This document shows positions 31,074 through 41,100 of a stretch of 64,000 nt of DNA, in pieces. The notes under the pieces are model-generated. The model saw only the letters and a program-made list of their open reading frames with translations, was not told where the DNA came from and searched no databases. Position numbers and translations under genes: made by a program. This stretch comes from Corynebacterium tuberculostearicum (GTDB taxonomy: Bacteria > Actinomycetota > Actinomycetes > Mycobacteriales > Mycobacteriaceae), in assembly GCF_013408445.1 (NCBI RefSeq), contig NZ_JACBZL010000001.1, forward strand, positions 1,984,001-2,048,000, read 5' to 3'. The number at the start of each line of letters is the position of its first letter. The stretch's first letter is position 1.

Positions 31074-33437
31074 CTAGCCCTGCGTCATGGTGACCAGCGC
31101 ACCCAGTAGCTTGATGGCGCCGTCCTTGCTCAGCGGGTTATTCCCGTTTCCGCACTTGGGCGATTGCACGCACGATGGGCAACCGGCTTCGCACGGACAA
31201 GAGCGCACCGCCTCGAAGGTGGCCGCGATCCATTCGGGGAAGCGGCGGAAGCCTTCCTCGGCAAAACCGGCGCCGCCGGGGTGGCCGTCGTAGACAAAGA
31301 CGGTGGGCAGCTGGGTATCGGGGTGCAGCGCGGTGGACACGCCGCCGATGTCCCAGCGGTCGCAGGTGGCGATAAGCGGTAGCAGGCCAATGGCGGCGTG
31401 CTCAGCCGCGTGCAGCGTGCCGGGCGTATCGGAGGCGGTAACCCCCATCGCGGAAAGCGCCATCGGATCGATGGTGTAGGCCACCGCCCGGGTGACCAGG
31501 CGTTGTTCGGGGAGATCGAGGGGGATATCGTCGCCAATGGTGCCGTCGGCAAGCCGCACCTGGTAGCCGGTGACGCGGTCGGTGACCTCCACCTCCACGT
31601 CCGCCACCCACAGTCCTGGGGAGTAATTAACCAAGTGATCGGCCTCGCGCAGGATGCGGATATCCGTGGTGGAGCGCGGAGTCGTGGAATAGTCCGGGGC
31701 CTCGGGCCGTGCGAGTGCTAGGTAATCGCTTAAGATGAGCTCCTCGATGACAAAACTTTCGCCCTGGTGCAGGTACACCGCGCCGGGGTGGACTTGGCTG
31801 GTAGCGCGGGCGGCGTCGATGGTGCCGAGCAGGCGGCCGTCGGAGGAATCCACAATCATGACTTCTTCGCCCGCGCCGCCGCGCAGCGACACCGCGGTAT
31901 GCGCCGTCTCCGGGGAGAGCTCTTCCGGCGCATGGGCGGCGATGGGCACGGCGAACCAGCCGCGCGCGCGGCGGCGCAGCAAGCCAGATTCGGCCAGCTG
32001 GTGAACCACGTCTTGCGCGCCCCAGGCGGCAATCGTGGCATCATCCAGCGGCTTTTCCACTGCGGCGCAATAGACGTGGCCGAAGAGGATATACGGATTG
32101 GCCGGATTGAAAACGCTGGCCTCCACCGGCCGGCCCAGCAGGGCCTCGGGGTGGTGGACCAGGTAGGTATCCATCGGCTCATCGCGGGCAACGAGCACCA
32201 CGAGCGAGCCCTGCCCGCGGCGGCCGGCACGCCCGGCCTGCTGCCAAAAGCTCGCGACGGTGCCCGGGAAGCCGGCCGTGACCACGGCATCGAGACCGCC
32301 GACATCGATGCCCAGCTCGAGGGCGGAGGTGGTGGCGACGCCGAGCAAGGAGGCGTCGTCAAGCGCGCGCTCCAACTTGCGGCGGTCCTCGGCCAGGTAA
32401 CCGGCGCGGTAGGCGGCGATGCGCTGGGCAAAATCGGGGCGGCCGAGGCTACCGGAGAGCACCTCGGCCGCGCGCATGGCCACCACCTCGGCCGAGCGGC
32501 GCGAACGCACAAAGGTCATGGTGCGCGCGCCCTCGGCGATGAAGGAGGCCATCATCTCGGCCGCCTCGGTGGTGGCGGCGCGGCGCACCGGCGCCCCGTG
32601 CTCGCCCTCGGCGCCCTCGATAAAGCCCGGCTCCCATAGCGCCACGGTGCGCGCGCCGGTGGGGGCGGTGTCCTCCGTAATCGCGCGGGCAGGCCGGCTG
32701 GTAAGGCGCTGCGCATGCCGGCCCGGGTCCTTCATAGTGGCCGAGGCATAAATTACCGTCGGCCGCGAGCCATAGTGCGCGCACAGGCGCAGCAGGCGCC
32801 GCAGCACCAGCGCCACGTTCGCGCCAAAAACGCCCCGGTAGGAATGGCATTCATCGATGACAATGAACTCCAGGTGCCGCAGGAGCCGCGCCCACCGCGC
32901 ATGGGCCGCTAGCAGCGACATATGCACCATATCCGGGTTGGAAAAAATGAACCGCGAATGATCGCGCACGCCCGCGCGGGATTCCTGCGGCGTATCGCCG
33001 TCATAGGGCGAGGGCACCACGCCCTTGAGCGCCGGAATGCCCCGGCACAGCTCGAGCACCGCCTGCAGCTGGTCCGATCCCAGCGCCTTGGTGGGGGTGA
33101 GATACAGCGCGCAGGCGGTCGGCTCCTGCGCCAGCCGGCTCAAAATGGGCAGCTGATAGCCCAGGGACTTACCCGAGGACGTACCGGTAGAAATCACCGC
33201 ATCCTCGCCGGCCCAGGCGGCCTGCGCCAGCTCTGCTTGGTGGCTATACAGCTTGCCGACGCCCCCTTCGACCAGCTTGTCCTTCAATTCCGGCAGCACC
33301 CATTCGGGCCACTCGGCATACTGCGCGCGCTGCGGCGGCAGGGTGGTGTGAAATGTGAGAGTGGACTCATCGAGGCGGCGCTGGATGAACTCGAGCAGCT
33401 CTTCTCCTAGGGGATTATCCGTTTCCGGGTGAGCCAA
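31074..33437 (-). CDS. DEAD/DEAH-box helicase of the MrfA/Hrq1 type (DUF1998)
   Basis: The protein has 787 residues. Helicase motifs are in order: SHQAELAQAAWAGEDAVIST with TGTSSGKSLGYQLP (Q motif and Walker A), LTPTKAL, VIDECHSYRG (II), SATMKDP (III), and VATTSALELGIDVGGLDAVV with QQAGRAGRRGQGS (V and VI). The C-terminal region ends in a four-Cys zinc motif (CPCEAGCPSCVQSPKCGNGN). Relatives unwind DNA and MrfA acts in mitomycin lesion repair in Bacillus. Its position beside cspA and tad genes matches Rv3649. Confidence 0.9.
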   Translation of the reverse strand: MAHPETDNPLGEELLEFIQRRLDESTLTFHTTLPPQRAQYAEWPEWVLPELKDKLVEGGVGKLYSHQAELAQAAWAGEDAVISTGTSSGKSLGYQLPILSRLAQEPTACALYLTPTKALGSDQLQAVLELCRGIPALKGVVPSPYDGDTPQESRAGVRDHSRFIFSNPDMVHMSLLAAHARWARLLRHLEFIVIDECHSYRGVFGANVALVLRRLLRLCAHYGSRPTVIYASATMKDPGRHAQRLTSRPARAITEDTAPTGARTVALWEPGFIEGAEGEHGAPVRRAATTEAAEMMASFIAEGARTMTFVRSRRSAEVVAMRAAEVLSGSLGRPDFAQRIAAYRAGYLAEDRRKLERALDDASLLGVATTSALELGIDVGGLDAVVTAGFPGTVASFWQQAGRAGRRGQGSLVVLVARDEPMDTYLVHHPEALLGRPVEASVFNPANPYILFGHVYCAAVEKPLDDATIAAWGAQDVVHQLAESGLLRRRARGWFAVPIAAHAPEELSPETAHTAVSLRGGAGEEVMIVDSSDGRLLGTIDAARATSQVHPGAVYLHQGESFVIEELILSDYLALARPEAPDYSTTPRSTTDIRILREADHLVNYSPGLWVADVEVEVTDRVTGYQVRLADGTIGDDIPLDLPEQRLVTRAVAYTIDPMALSAMGVTASDTPGTLHAAEHAAIGLLPLIATCDRWDIGGVSTALHPDTQLPTVFVYDGHPGGAGFAEEGFRRFPEWIAATFEAVRSCPCEAGCPSCVQSPKCGNGNNPLSKDGAIKLLGALVTMTQG

Positions 33438-33613
33438 TTTCTACCCCCTCATGAGTTAGGCCTATCGCTTTGGCGTGGAACGTGTCACACTGATATGAGG
33501 CCAATGATGTCTTGGTGCGGTGTTTACACTTTAAGGTACTGCTAAAGGACGCATTTACCGAACCCCTCGGCGCGGAATCGCCGCACCGCCAATCAAGAAA
33601 AGGACTGCACACC

Positions 33614-33817
33614 ATGGCACAAGGAACCGTTAAGTGGTTTAACTCTGAAAAGGGCTACGGCTTCATCGAGCGCGCGGACGGCGAAGGCGATATCTTCGTC
33701 CACTACTCCGAGATCCAGGGCAGCGGCTTTCGCACCCTAGAAGAAAACCAGCAGGTCACCTTCGAGGTAGGCTCCGGACCGAAGGGCGAACAGGCCCAGT
33801 CCGTGTCCGTCATCTAG
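33614..33817 (+). CDS. cspA: cold-shock domain protein
   Basis: The protein has 67 residues, beginning [23 protein letters not shown]1 (KGYGFIE) and RNP2 (DIFVHYSEI) are both present. It binds single-stranded RNA/DNA and assists translation. TACACT (33525-33530) is a plausible -10, giving a 5' leader of about 75 nt, long enough for the structural regulation usual in csp mRNAs. Divergent from the helicase. Confidence 0.93.
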   Translation: MAQGTVKWFNSEKGYGFIERADGEGDIFVHYSEIQGSGFRTLEENQQVTFEVGSGPKGEQAQSVSVI

Positions 33818-33861
33818 GCGGCCGGCTCCCTCGCTCAGGCCTTTCTGCTCAGGCCTTCCCG

Positions 33862-34491
33862 CTATGGCGTTTCGGCGTAGCCGCGGCGGGTATCCCACCA
33901 CTCGGTGAACTTATTCTGCAGTTTCTGCAGGCCCACGCCGATGATGACGGCGGCGATGATGCTGACCACCACGGCCAGCACGGGCGAATTGGAAAAGGCC
34001 ATGCCGCCCAGGTAGCCAATGGCGAGTGCCTGGGCCGCCCAGAGCGCGACGCCGATGGTGTCGAAGAAGACAAAGACGAGCCACGGGAAGCGCATCGACC
34101 CCAGCAGGATGGTCATAAATAGGCGCGCTGAAGGAATGAAGCGGGCAATAATAATGGCCGCACCGCCGCCGCGGCGCATATTGCGCTTGACCCAGTTGAG
34201 CCCCTCGTAGGCCTTCGATCCCTTAGGTACGCGCTGGAGCAGGGGCATGAAGCGCGTGCCCAGCAGGAAGCAGAGATTATCGCCCATCATGGCGGCAATG
34301 AGCGCTACGAAAAACATGGTGGGCAGGTGCGGAAAGCCCTGGGAGCCGGACCAGGCGCCGGCCATATTGAGCGGGATTTCAGAAGGCAGCACGGGGAAGA
34401 AGCAGTCACCGAAGATCAGCACGCCGACCAGCGGGTAGATCCACTCTGTGGACATGACGGTTTCGATCCACATAGTGATGGTGTCAACCAT
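33862..34491 (-). CDS. DedA-family membrane protein
   Basis: The protein has 209 residues and five or six hydrophobic segments. Conserved DedA features include FGDCFFPVLPSEIPLNMAGA and the Arg-rich FIPSARLFMTILLGSMRF. DedA/VTT proteins are thought to move phospholipids or undecaprenyl carriers across the membrane. It stands alone on the minus strand between cspA and topA. Confidence 0.88.
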   Translation of the reverse strand: MVDTITMWIETVMSTEWIYPLVGVLIFGDCFFPVLPSEIPLNMAGAWSGSQGFPHLPTMFFVALIAAMMGDNLCFLLGTRFMPLLQRVPKGSKAYEGLNWVKRNMRRGGGAAIIIARFIPSARLFMTILLGSMRFPWLVFVFFDTIGVALWAAQALAIGYLGGMAFSNSPVLAVVVSIIAAVIIGVGLQKLQNKFTEWWDTRRGYAETP

Positions 34492-34739
34492 GAATCCTCC
34501 GCGGGCGTCGTCTTGGGTGTGCTATCGTGCCCCACAATGCTTTCACAGCTACTGGGCGTTCTAAGTAGGCCAGTATAGACCCGTTCCGTGGGGGTACATA
34601 GTGCCCCTGAAAACGGCCTTTTGGCAGAACCGCGTATATGGTGCGAGAAAGGAAACGCAGATCAACTGTGTACGCTAGGGGCGATTGCTGAAAGCGTGCA
34701 TACCTTATTGTTCGCATCATCGAAAGGGATGAAGTCGAA

Positions 34740-37715
34740 GTGGCAGAAGCAGCCGGGCCGGGAAAGACCTTGGTGATCGTCGAGTCGGCGACGAAGGCGA
34801 AGAAGATTCAGCCTTACCTCGGAGATAACTACATCGTGGAGGCCTCCGTGGGCCATATCCGCGATCTTCCCCGTGGCGCTGCGGACGTGCCGGCTAAGTA
34901 TAAGAAGGAATCCTGGGCGCGCCTCGGCGTGAACCCGGAGGATGACTTCGCACCGCTGTATGTGGTGAGCCCCGATAAAAAGAAGAAGGTCGCGGACCTC
35001 AAGTCCAAGCTGAAGCAGTGCGACCAGCTCTACCTCGCAACAGACCCCGACCGCGAGGGCGAGGCCATCGCCTGGCACCTGCTCGAGGTGCTCAAGCCCA
35101 AGGTCCCGGTGCGCCGCATGGTCTTTAACGAGATCACCAAGTCCGCGATCCTGGAGGCCGCGGACAATACCCGCGATCTGGATTACAACCTTATCGACGC
35201 CCAGGAAACCCGCCGCATCCTCGACCGCCTCTACGGCTACGAGGTTTCCCCGGTGCTGTGGAAGAAGGTCATGCCGCGGCTTTCTGCCGGCCGAGTGCAG
35301 TCGGTGGCCACCCGCGTCATCGTCGAGCGCGAGCGCGAGCGCATGGCGTTCATCTCCGCGGACTACTGGGATCTGGCCGCCACGCTAGATACCGGCGCTG
35401 CGGACGCGGACAACCCCGCTACTTTCGACGCCCGCCTTACCGCCGTCAATAGCAAGCGCGTGGCCTTGGGCCGCGACTTTGATGACCGCGGAAACGTCAA
35501 GAGCAAAGACGTCATCGTCATCACCGAGCCCCAGGCCAAGGCGCTAGAAACCGCGCTGCGCGGTGCGGATATGCAGGTCGCTGGGGTCGAACACAAGCCC
35601 TATACGCGCAAGCCCTATGCGCCGTTTATGACCTCTACGCTGCAGCAGGAGGCCGGCCGCCGCCTGCACTTTACCTCTGAGCGCACCATGCGCATTGCGC
35701 AGCGGCTGTACGAAAACGGCCATATTACTTATATGCGTACGGACTCCACCTCGCTCTCCAAGCAGGGCCTGTCCGCCGCGCGCAACTCCGCTACCAGCAT
35801 CTATGGTGCAGAATACGTCTCTGATTCCCCGCGCGTATATGACCGCAAGGTGAAAAATTCCCAGGAGGCCCACGAGGCTATCCGCCCGGCCGGCGAGTCC
35901 TTCGCCACCCCGGGCCAGCTCTCTGGCCAGTTGGATGCGGAGGAGTTTAAGCTCTATGACCTGATTTGGAAGCGCACCGTCGCCTCCCAGATGGCCGATG
36001 CCAAGGGAACCTCCATGAAGGTCACCGTAGCCGGCACCGCCGCCACCGATAAGGGCAGCTACGACGTGGAATTTTCCGCCACCGGCCGCACCATTACCTT
36101 CCCCGGCTTCCTGAAGGCCTACGGCGCGGACGACGCCAAGGGGGACAAGAAGGGCGAGACCCGCCTGCCGCACTTGGAAGAGGGCCGCGCCCTGACCGCC
36201 AAGGAGGTCTCCGCCGAGGGCCACTCCACCAACCCGCCGGCGCGCTATACCGAGGCCAGCCTGGTCAAGAAGATGGAGGACCTGGGCATCGGCCGCCCGT
36301 CTACCTACGCGTCCATCATCAAGACCATCCAGGACCGCGGTTATGTGGTCTCGCGCGGCAATGCGCTGGTGCCTTCGTGGGTTGCCTTCGCCGTCGTGGG
36401 CCTGTTGGAGGAGAACTTCACCGAGCTGGTGGACTATGACTTCACCTCTTCCATGGAAGACGAGCTAGACCAGATTGCCACCGGTATCGAGGACGGTACC
36501 GCCTGGCTAAACGGCTTTTACTTTGGCAACGCCGAGGCCAACGAGCAGAAGGCGGCTTCCATTGCCCGGCACGGCGGCTTGAAGTCGCTTATCGACGTCA
36601 ACCTAGAAGCCATCGATGCCCGCAAGGTCAACTCCCTGCGTCTTTATACCGATACCGAGGGCCGCGACGTCTTCGTCCGCGTGGGTCGCTATGGCCCGTA
36701 TATCGAGCGCGCCGTTGGCACTAACGACGACGGCAGCATCGAGTATCAGCGCGCTAACCTGTCCGAAACCGTCACCCCGGATGGCCTGAACGAGGAGCTG
36801 GCGGAAAAGCTTTTCGCCACCCCGCAGGGCGGCCGCGAGCTGGGTGAGAACCCAGAAAACGGCCGCATGATCGTGGCCAAGGAAGGCCGCTTCGGCCCCT
36901 ATGTCACCGAGGTCGTCCGCGAGGATGAGCGGGAGAAGGCCGAGGGTGAGGCCGAGGAGATCGTCGCCAAGGAGCGCGCTGAGGAAGACAAGCAACGCGC
37001 CGAGGAAGGCAAGCGCGCCAAGAATTGGGAAACCAAGACGGCCGCGAAGCAGAAGGAAAAGCGCGTCAAGGAGTACATCGAGAACAAGCTCAAGCCGGGT
37101 ACGGCTTCGCTGTTTAGCTCCATGGAACCTTCCACCGTGACTTTGGAGGAGGCCCTTAAGCTGCTTTCCCTGCCGCGCGAGGTGGGCGAGGACGACGGCG
37201 TGATGATCACCGCGCAGAACGGCCGCTATGGCCCGTATCTGAAGAAGGGCACCGATTCACGCTCGCTGGCTAAGGAAGAGCAAATCTTCACCGTCACCTT
37301 GGATGAGGCCCGCCGCATCTACGCCGAGCCGAAGCGTCGCGGCCGCGCAGCGGCTCAGCCGCCGATTAAGCAGCTGGGCGATAACGACGTCTCCGGCAAG
37401 CCCATGACCGTCAAGGACGGCCGCTTCGGCCCGTATGTCACCGATGGCACCACCAATGCCTCCCTGCGCCGCGGCGATGACCCGGAGCAGCTTACCGACG
37501 CCCGCGCGAACGAACTCCTTTCCGAGCGCCGCGCCAAGGAAGCTTCCGGCGAGACCAAGAAGAAGTCCACCAAGAAGTCCTCTAAGAAGACGACGAAGAA
37601 GAAGGCGACTAAGAAGGCCACCAAGAAGTCCACGAAGAAGGCTGGCAAGAAGGCAACTAAGAAGCCTTCGCCCGGCACGAAGAACGTGGTAAAGGCCGGC
37701 TCGCGCAAGAAGTAA
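34740..37715 (+). CDS. topA: DNA topoisomerase I
   Basis: The protein has 991 residues from a GTG start. Toprim domain: TLVIVESATKAKKI and YLATDPDREGEAIAWHL. The catalytic Tyr is in HITYMRTDSTSLS. There are no Cys4 zinc fingers; instead four carboxy-terminal FGPYV/YGPYL-type topo repeats are followed by a lysine-rich tail of some 50 residues with KKSTKK/KKATKK units, the arrangement known in actinobacteria, where the tail aids processivity. It relaxes negative supercoils. Confidence 0.97.
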   Translation: MAEAAGPGKTLVIVESATKAKKIQPYLGDNYIVEASVGHIRDLPRGAADVPAKYKKESWARLGVNPEDDFAPLYVVSPDKKKKVADLKSKLKQCDQLYLATDPDREGEAIAWHLLEVLKPKVPVRRMVFNEITKSAILEAADNTRDLDYNLIDAQETRRILDRLYGYEVSPVLWKKVMPRLSAGRVQSVATRVIVERERERMAFISADYWDLAATLDTGAADADNPATFDARLTAVNSKRVALGRDFDDRGNVKSKDVIVITEPQAKALETALRGADMQVAGVEHKPYTRKPYAPFMTSTLQQEAGRRLHFTSERTMRIAQRLYENGHITYMRTDSTSLSKQGLSAARNSATSIYGAEYVSDSPRVYDRKVKNSQEAHEAIRPAGESFATPGQLSGQLDAEEFKLYDLIWKRTVASQMADAKGTSMKVTVAGTAATDKGSYDVEFSATGRTITFPGFLKAYGADDAKGDKKGETRLPHLEEGRALTAKEVSAEGHSTNPPARYTEASLVKKMEDLGIGRPSTYASIIKTIQDRGYVVSRGNALVPSWVAFAVVGLLEENFTELVDYDFTSSMEDELDQIATGIEDGTAWLNGFYFGNAEANEQKAASIARHGGLKSLIDVNLEAIDARKVNSLRLYTDTEGRDVFVRVGRYGPYIERAVGTNDDGSIEYQRANLSETVTPDGLNEELAEKLFATPQGGRELGENPENGRMIVAKEGRFGPYVTEVVREDEREKAEGEAEEIVAKERAEEDKQRAEEGKRAKNWETKTAAKQKEKRVKEYIENKLKPGTASLFSSMEPSTVTLEEALKLLSLPREVGEDDGVMITAQNGRYGPYLKKGTDSRSLAKEEQIFTVTLDEARRIYAEPKRRGRAAAQPPIKQLGDNDVSGKPMTVKDGRFGPYVTDGTTNASLRRGDDPEQLTDARANELLSERRAKEASGETKKKSTKKSSKKTTKKKATKKATKKSTKKAGKKATKKPSPGTKNVVKAGSRKK

Positions 37716-37733
37716 CCGCGTAAGGTGGCGGGC

Positions 37734-38330
37734 ATGAACGATTTTCTTGCCCGCACCCAAGAAGGCGCTGCGGCCCTGCGGCGCGCCGTCACCGACATCA
37801 GCGCGCGGCCGCAGCTTTTGGCCTCGGTACGCGAAGAGCCCGCCGTTGGCGCCGGAGTCTTAGCCGGGGCTATCGCCCAGGTGGAAAAGGCCCGCACCCT
37901 GACCCGTCCTTCGGTGCTCGGCGTGGCGGCCGTAACGGCGAGCCATGCCGCCTATGCGTGGAGCCTGTATCGCCGCGGCGCGCGCAATGATGCTCTGGGT
38001 TGGGGCCTGCGCGCGGCCGCGTGGGGCGCGGGCGTTGCCGCCACTCGCACACAGCCGACGGCCGCTGCGGTCGCGGTGGGCGGCGCGGCGGTGCTCACGA
38101 CCTCGGCAATGGCGGGAGATCCAGCGCTGCGCACCGATGCTGGCAAAGGCATGAGCCACGGCGCCAACCTGCTCGTTGCGGCCGAGGGGCTGACGGCCCT
38201 GCGCGCGGCACTCGCGCAGCACTATCGCGGTAAGCGGAAGCAGGGGGCGCGCTTGTTATGCGCGGCCGAGGCGGGTGCCCTAGCGGTCGGCCACCTGCTG
38301 CTGATTGATGGCCTGTGCCGCACGCGGTAG
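37734..38330 (+). CDS. hypothetical multi-helix membrane protein
   Basis: The protein has 198 residues from the ATG at 37734, with a GTG at 37725 as alternative. An amphipathic start (MNDFLARTQEGAAALRRAVT) precedes a strongly Ala-rich hydrophobic region with five or six possible helices. The layout vaguely recalls TMEM86/YhhN lysoplasmalogenases, but no catalytic Asp pair is evident, so I make no functional call. It follows topA by 18 bp, probably co-transcribed, and its 3' end overlaps the convergent DUF418 gene by 51 bp. Confidence 0.6.
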   Translation: MNDFLARTQEGAAALRRAVTDISARPQLLASVREEPAVGAGVLAGAIAQVEKARTLTRPSVLGVAAVTASHAAYAWSLYRRGARNDALGWGLRAAAWGAGVAATRTQPTAAAVAVGGAAVLTTSAMAGDPALRTDAGKGMSHGANLLVAAEGLTALRAALAQHYRGKRKQGARLLCAAEAGALAVGHLLLIDGLCRTR

Positions 38331-39518
38331 CTGCGGCTGCATCGTCGGACCATAGGACAGGCGGCGGTGCACCGCCTCGAACGGCCCGCGGAGGTCGAAG
38401 ACTTCCAGCACGCAGGCCCCGATAAGCGTAGCCAACCACACCGCGAAGGCCAGCGCGGCCTGGCCGAAGGCGCCCAGATCGTGGCCGAAGTTCAGCGTGA
38501 ATGGGTGCACGAGGCAGAAAAAGAGGATGGACTGCCCTACGTAGCCGCTCATGGAGCGCTTGCCCAGCGCCGCGAAGGGCCACAGTACCGCGGGCAGCGG
38601 TGCGCCAGCCGAGAGCCTTTCTTGCACTGGCTGCAGCACCAACGCGAGCCCGGCCAGGATGCCGGGGCCAGTGAAGACGCCGATGAAAGCGTTGGCATTA
38701 TTGGCTGCATTCGCCCAGCGCTGCTCGATGACCCCAAGCGTGCTCAAAGACCACAAGGCGCCGATAACCACGGTAATGATCACCGCGACGGCCACCCAGC
38801 GGAGGAGGGTGGGGCGGTGAGAGGGGACGTCGGCAAGCACGCCTTGGCGCGCCCACACAAAGCCCACCAGCATGACGGGCAGGTACATCAATAAAATGAT
38901 CGGCGTGGCCAAAGCCTGGCTGCCTAAGGTGACAAGCTGGCTGAGCAGCAAATCGGGGTAGGACTCGATGGTGCCGATGCCTTCCGTAGCCACCACGCCG
39001 CGGGGATCCATAGCGCCGGAAATGAAGGCCACAATCCCGCCCAGCGCGCACAGTGCGAATAGAATATAGGCCACGAGCATGAGGGAGGAATCCCGCTTGC
39101 GCAGCAGGAATGCAATTACGATTCCGGCCGCGCCATAGAAGAACATGATGTCGCCCCAAAACAGCAGCACCATATGCACCGCACCCATCACTGCCAAGAA
39201 GGCATAGCGCTTGGCGATGACCCCGCGCGCCGCCCGCACCGGAAATCCGCGCCGCCACAGGCTCAGCGCGATGAGCCCCACACCAAAGCCCAGCAGCGTA
39301 GAAAACATGGGCAGGCCGCGGTTGTGGACAAAGAAGGCGCCGAAGACGACGGCGACCTTGTCCCACGCGCTGCCGTCGATGATGCCACCGAAATAGCTGC
39401 CCGGCCGGTCGGTGGTGATGATCCACGCCGTGGTCATATTGGCCATGGCGATGCCTAGAAGGGCCATGCCGCGCGCCACATCGGGCACGATCATGCGGGG
39501 CCGGGGAGCTGAGCTCAC
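38280..39518 (-). CDS. DUF418-type membrane protein
   Basis: The protein has 412 residues and about ten membrane helices. The opening RMIVPDVARGMALLGIAMAN and the C-terminal MSGYVGQSILFFCLVHPFTL are typical of the DUF418/heparan-alpha-glucosaminide acyltransferase-like family. Members may move acyl groups across the membrane, but function in corynebacteria is unknown. It lies 12 bp downstream of cyaB and may share its transcript. Confidence 0.8.
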   Translation of the reverse strand: MSSAPRPRMIVPDVARGMALLGIAMANMTTAWIITTDRPGSYFGGIIDGSAWDKVAVVFGAFFVHNRGLPMFSTLLGFGVGLIALSLWRRGFPVRAARGVIAKRYAFLAVMGAVHMVLLFWGDIMFFYGAAGIVIAFLLRKRDSSLMLVAYILFALCALGGIVAFISGAMDPRGVVATEGIGTIESYPDLLLSQLVTLGSQALATPIILLMYLPVMLVGFVWARQGVLADVPSHRPTLLRWVAVAVIITVVIGALWSLSTLGVIEQRWANAANNANAFIGVFTGPGILAGLALVLQPVQERLSAGAPLPAVLWPFAALGKRSMSGYVGQSILFFCLVHPFTLNFGHDLGAFGQAALAFAVWLATLIGACVLEVFDLRGPFEAVHRRLSYGPTMQPQLPRAAQAINQQQVADR

Positions 39519-39530
39519 TTAAAAACCTCT

Positions 39531-41063
39531 TTATACCTCGGAACGTTCTGCCAGGGTAGCGCGGATAGGGCGAGCCAGCTGGGTCATGCGGTGACGGCCG
39601 CGCAGCTCAATGGATTTCATCATAGTCCAGCGGGCCTGCTCGGCCTCATTGGCGGTCTTGAGTGTGGCGGCGTTGGTAAGAACCTGGCCCGGGGTGTCCT
39701 TGGCCAGCTCGGTCAGGCGCGCAGCCTCGTTCACGGCGTCACCAATGACGGTGTATTCGAAGCGATCCGCGCCGCCGATATGCCCGGCCACAACGTGCCC
39801 CGCCGCCACGCCAATGCCCGCCTGCAGCTCCAGCCCGCGCAACTCGCCGCGCAGCTCGCGGGCGGCCTGCAGCGCCATGGAGGCGGAATCATAAACATTG
39901 AGCGGCGCGCCAAAGACAGCCAGCGCGGCATCGCCTTGGAACTTGTTAATGATGCCTTTATTGCGGTGCACCACCTCGACGACGTGCTCGAAGAACTTAT
40001 TGAGCTCCTCCACTACCTCCTCGGGGGAGTGGTTGACGGCGAAGGTAGTAGAACCGATGACGTCAATGAAGAGCACAGCGACTTTGCGGTCCTCGCCGCC
40101 CAACTCGGGGCGCTCCTCTAGGGCGCGCTGCGCCACCTCGGCGCCGACGTAGCGGCCGAAGATATCGCGCACGCGCTGGCGCTCGCGCAGACCGCGCATC
40201 ATCTCGTTGAAGCCGGCCTGCAGCACGCCCAGCTCGGACCCGTCATAGATATCGACCTCGGCATCGTTCTCGCCACGGCGCACCCGGTTAATGGCGTCCT
40301 GCAGCTCCACGATCGGGTCCACCACGCTCATCACCGCGAAGCTAGTACCGATAAACCCGGTGGCCAGAGCGGTAAGTGCCAGGGCCGTGATGGCGGGAAC
40401 CAGGTCTCCTGCGGTGCCGGAGAAGAGCCCGGTGCGCTGGGCGATGAGTACGAGCAAGATACCCACCAGCGGCACGGCGGAGGTCATCAGCCAGGTTGAA
40501 ATGAGGCGGTACTTGATGGGCGGCTCCAGGGTGGCATCCTCAAAGCGGCGCGCCACTGCCTGGGCGGCCACCGGGCGTACGAGGCGCTCTGCCTGCAGGT
40601 AGGTCAAGATGACCACCACAAGGCCGGCCAGGGTGGCGGATACGCCCACGACGAGCCCGAGGCTGCCGGATTCCCGGCCGGAAATTACCACGGCCAGGAT
40701 GATGCCGATGAGCCACACCGCGGCCGCCACCACGGATTGGTAGACGGGGATGCGCAGCACCAGGTTGCGCACCATATTCGGATCGTGCTCGTCCGGGTTG
40801 CGCTGCCAGTCCAGCACCGGGCGGAAAAGCAGCAGGGTGACGGCGATGCCGATGACCACGGCAAAGATGAGGTACACCGCGGCGACGCCCATCAGGCTGG
40901 GCAGCTCGGCGGCAAAGTCCTTAATCTCCGGCATCGGCAGGAAATAGAGGACAAAGGTCATGATGGCGATGGCGCCGATGAGGTTCGCGCCCAGGACTAA
41001 GGCGGCGTAGACCGGCCATTGGGTACCCATGAGCCATCGTGCGCCGCGCAGTAGTCTGTTCAT
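39531..41063 (-). CDS. cyaB: class III adenylate cyclase CyaB
   Basis: The protein has 510 residues. Six membrane helices (about 15-260) are followed by a HAMP linker (VVDPIVELQDAINRVRRGEN) and the catalytic domain: VAVLFIDVIGSTTFA, FQGDAALAVFG and RFEYTVIGDAVNEAARLTEL. It makes cAMP, the ligand of GlxR encoded upstream in this window. The ATG at 41063 is chosen because longer frames run through the divergent delta' gene; TAAAGT lies 8 nt upstream. Topology equals C. glutamicum CyaB, also beside topA. Confidence 0.92.
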   Translation of the reverse strand: MNRLLRGARWLMGTQWPVYAALVLGANLIGAIAIMTFVLYFLPMPEIKDFAAELPSLMGVAAVYLIFAVVIGIAVTLLLFRPVLDWQRNPDEHDPNMVRNLVLRIPVYQSVVAAAVWLIGIILAVVISGRESGSLGLVVGVSATLAGLVVVILTYLQAERLVRPVAAQAVARRFEDATLEPPIKYRLISTWLMTSAVPLVGILLVLIAQRTGLFSGTAGDLVPAITALALTALATGFIGTSFAVMSVVDPIVELQDAINRVRRGENDAEVDIYDGSELGVLQAGFNEMMRGLRERQRVRDIFGRYVGAEVAQRALEERPELGGEDRKVAVLFIDVIGSTTFAVNHSPEEVVEELNKFFEHVVEVVHRNKGIINKFQGDAALAVFGAPLNVYDSASMALQAARELRGELRGLELQAGIGVAAGHVVAGHIGGADRFEYTVIGDAVNEAARLTELAKDTPGQVLTNAATLKTANEAEQARWTMMKSIELRGRHRMTQLARPIRATLAERSEV

Positions 41064-41100
41064 GCTTTCATACTTTAGTAAGACCAGTAGGCTAGGGCGA

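Noticed and set aside
37560..37700. Lysine-codon repeats as a tandem repeat element
   Set aside because: They encode the basic tail of topoisomerase I, which is normal for actinobacteria.
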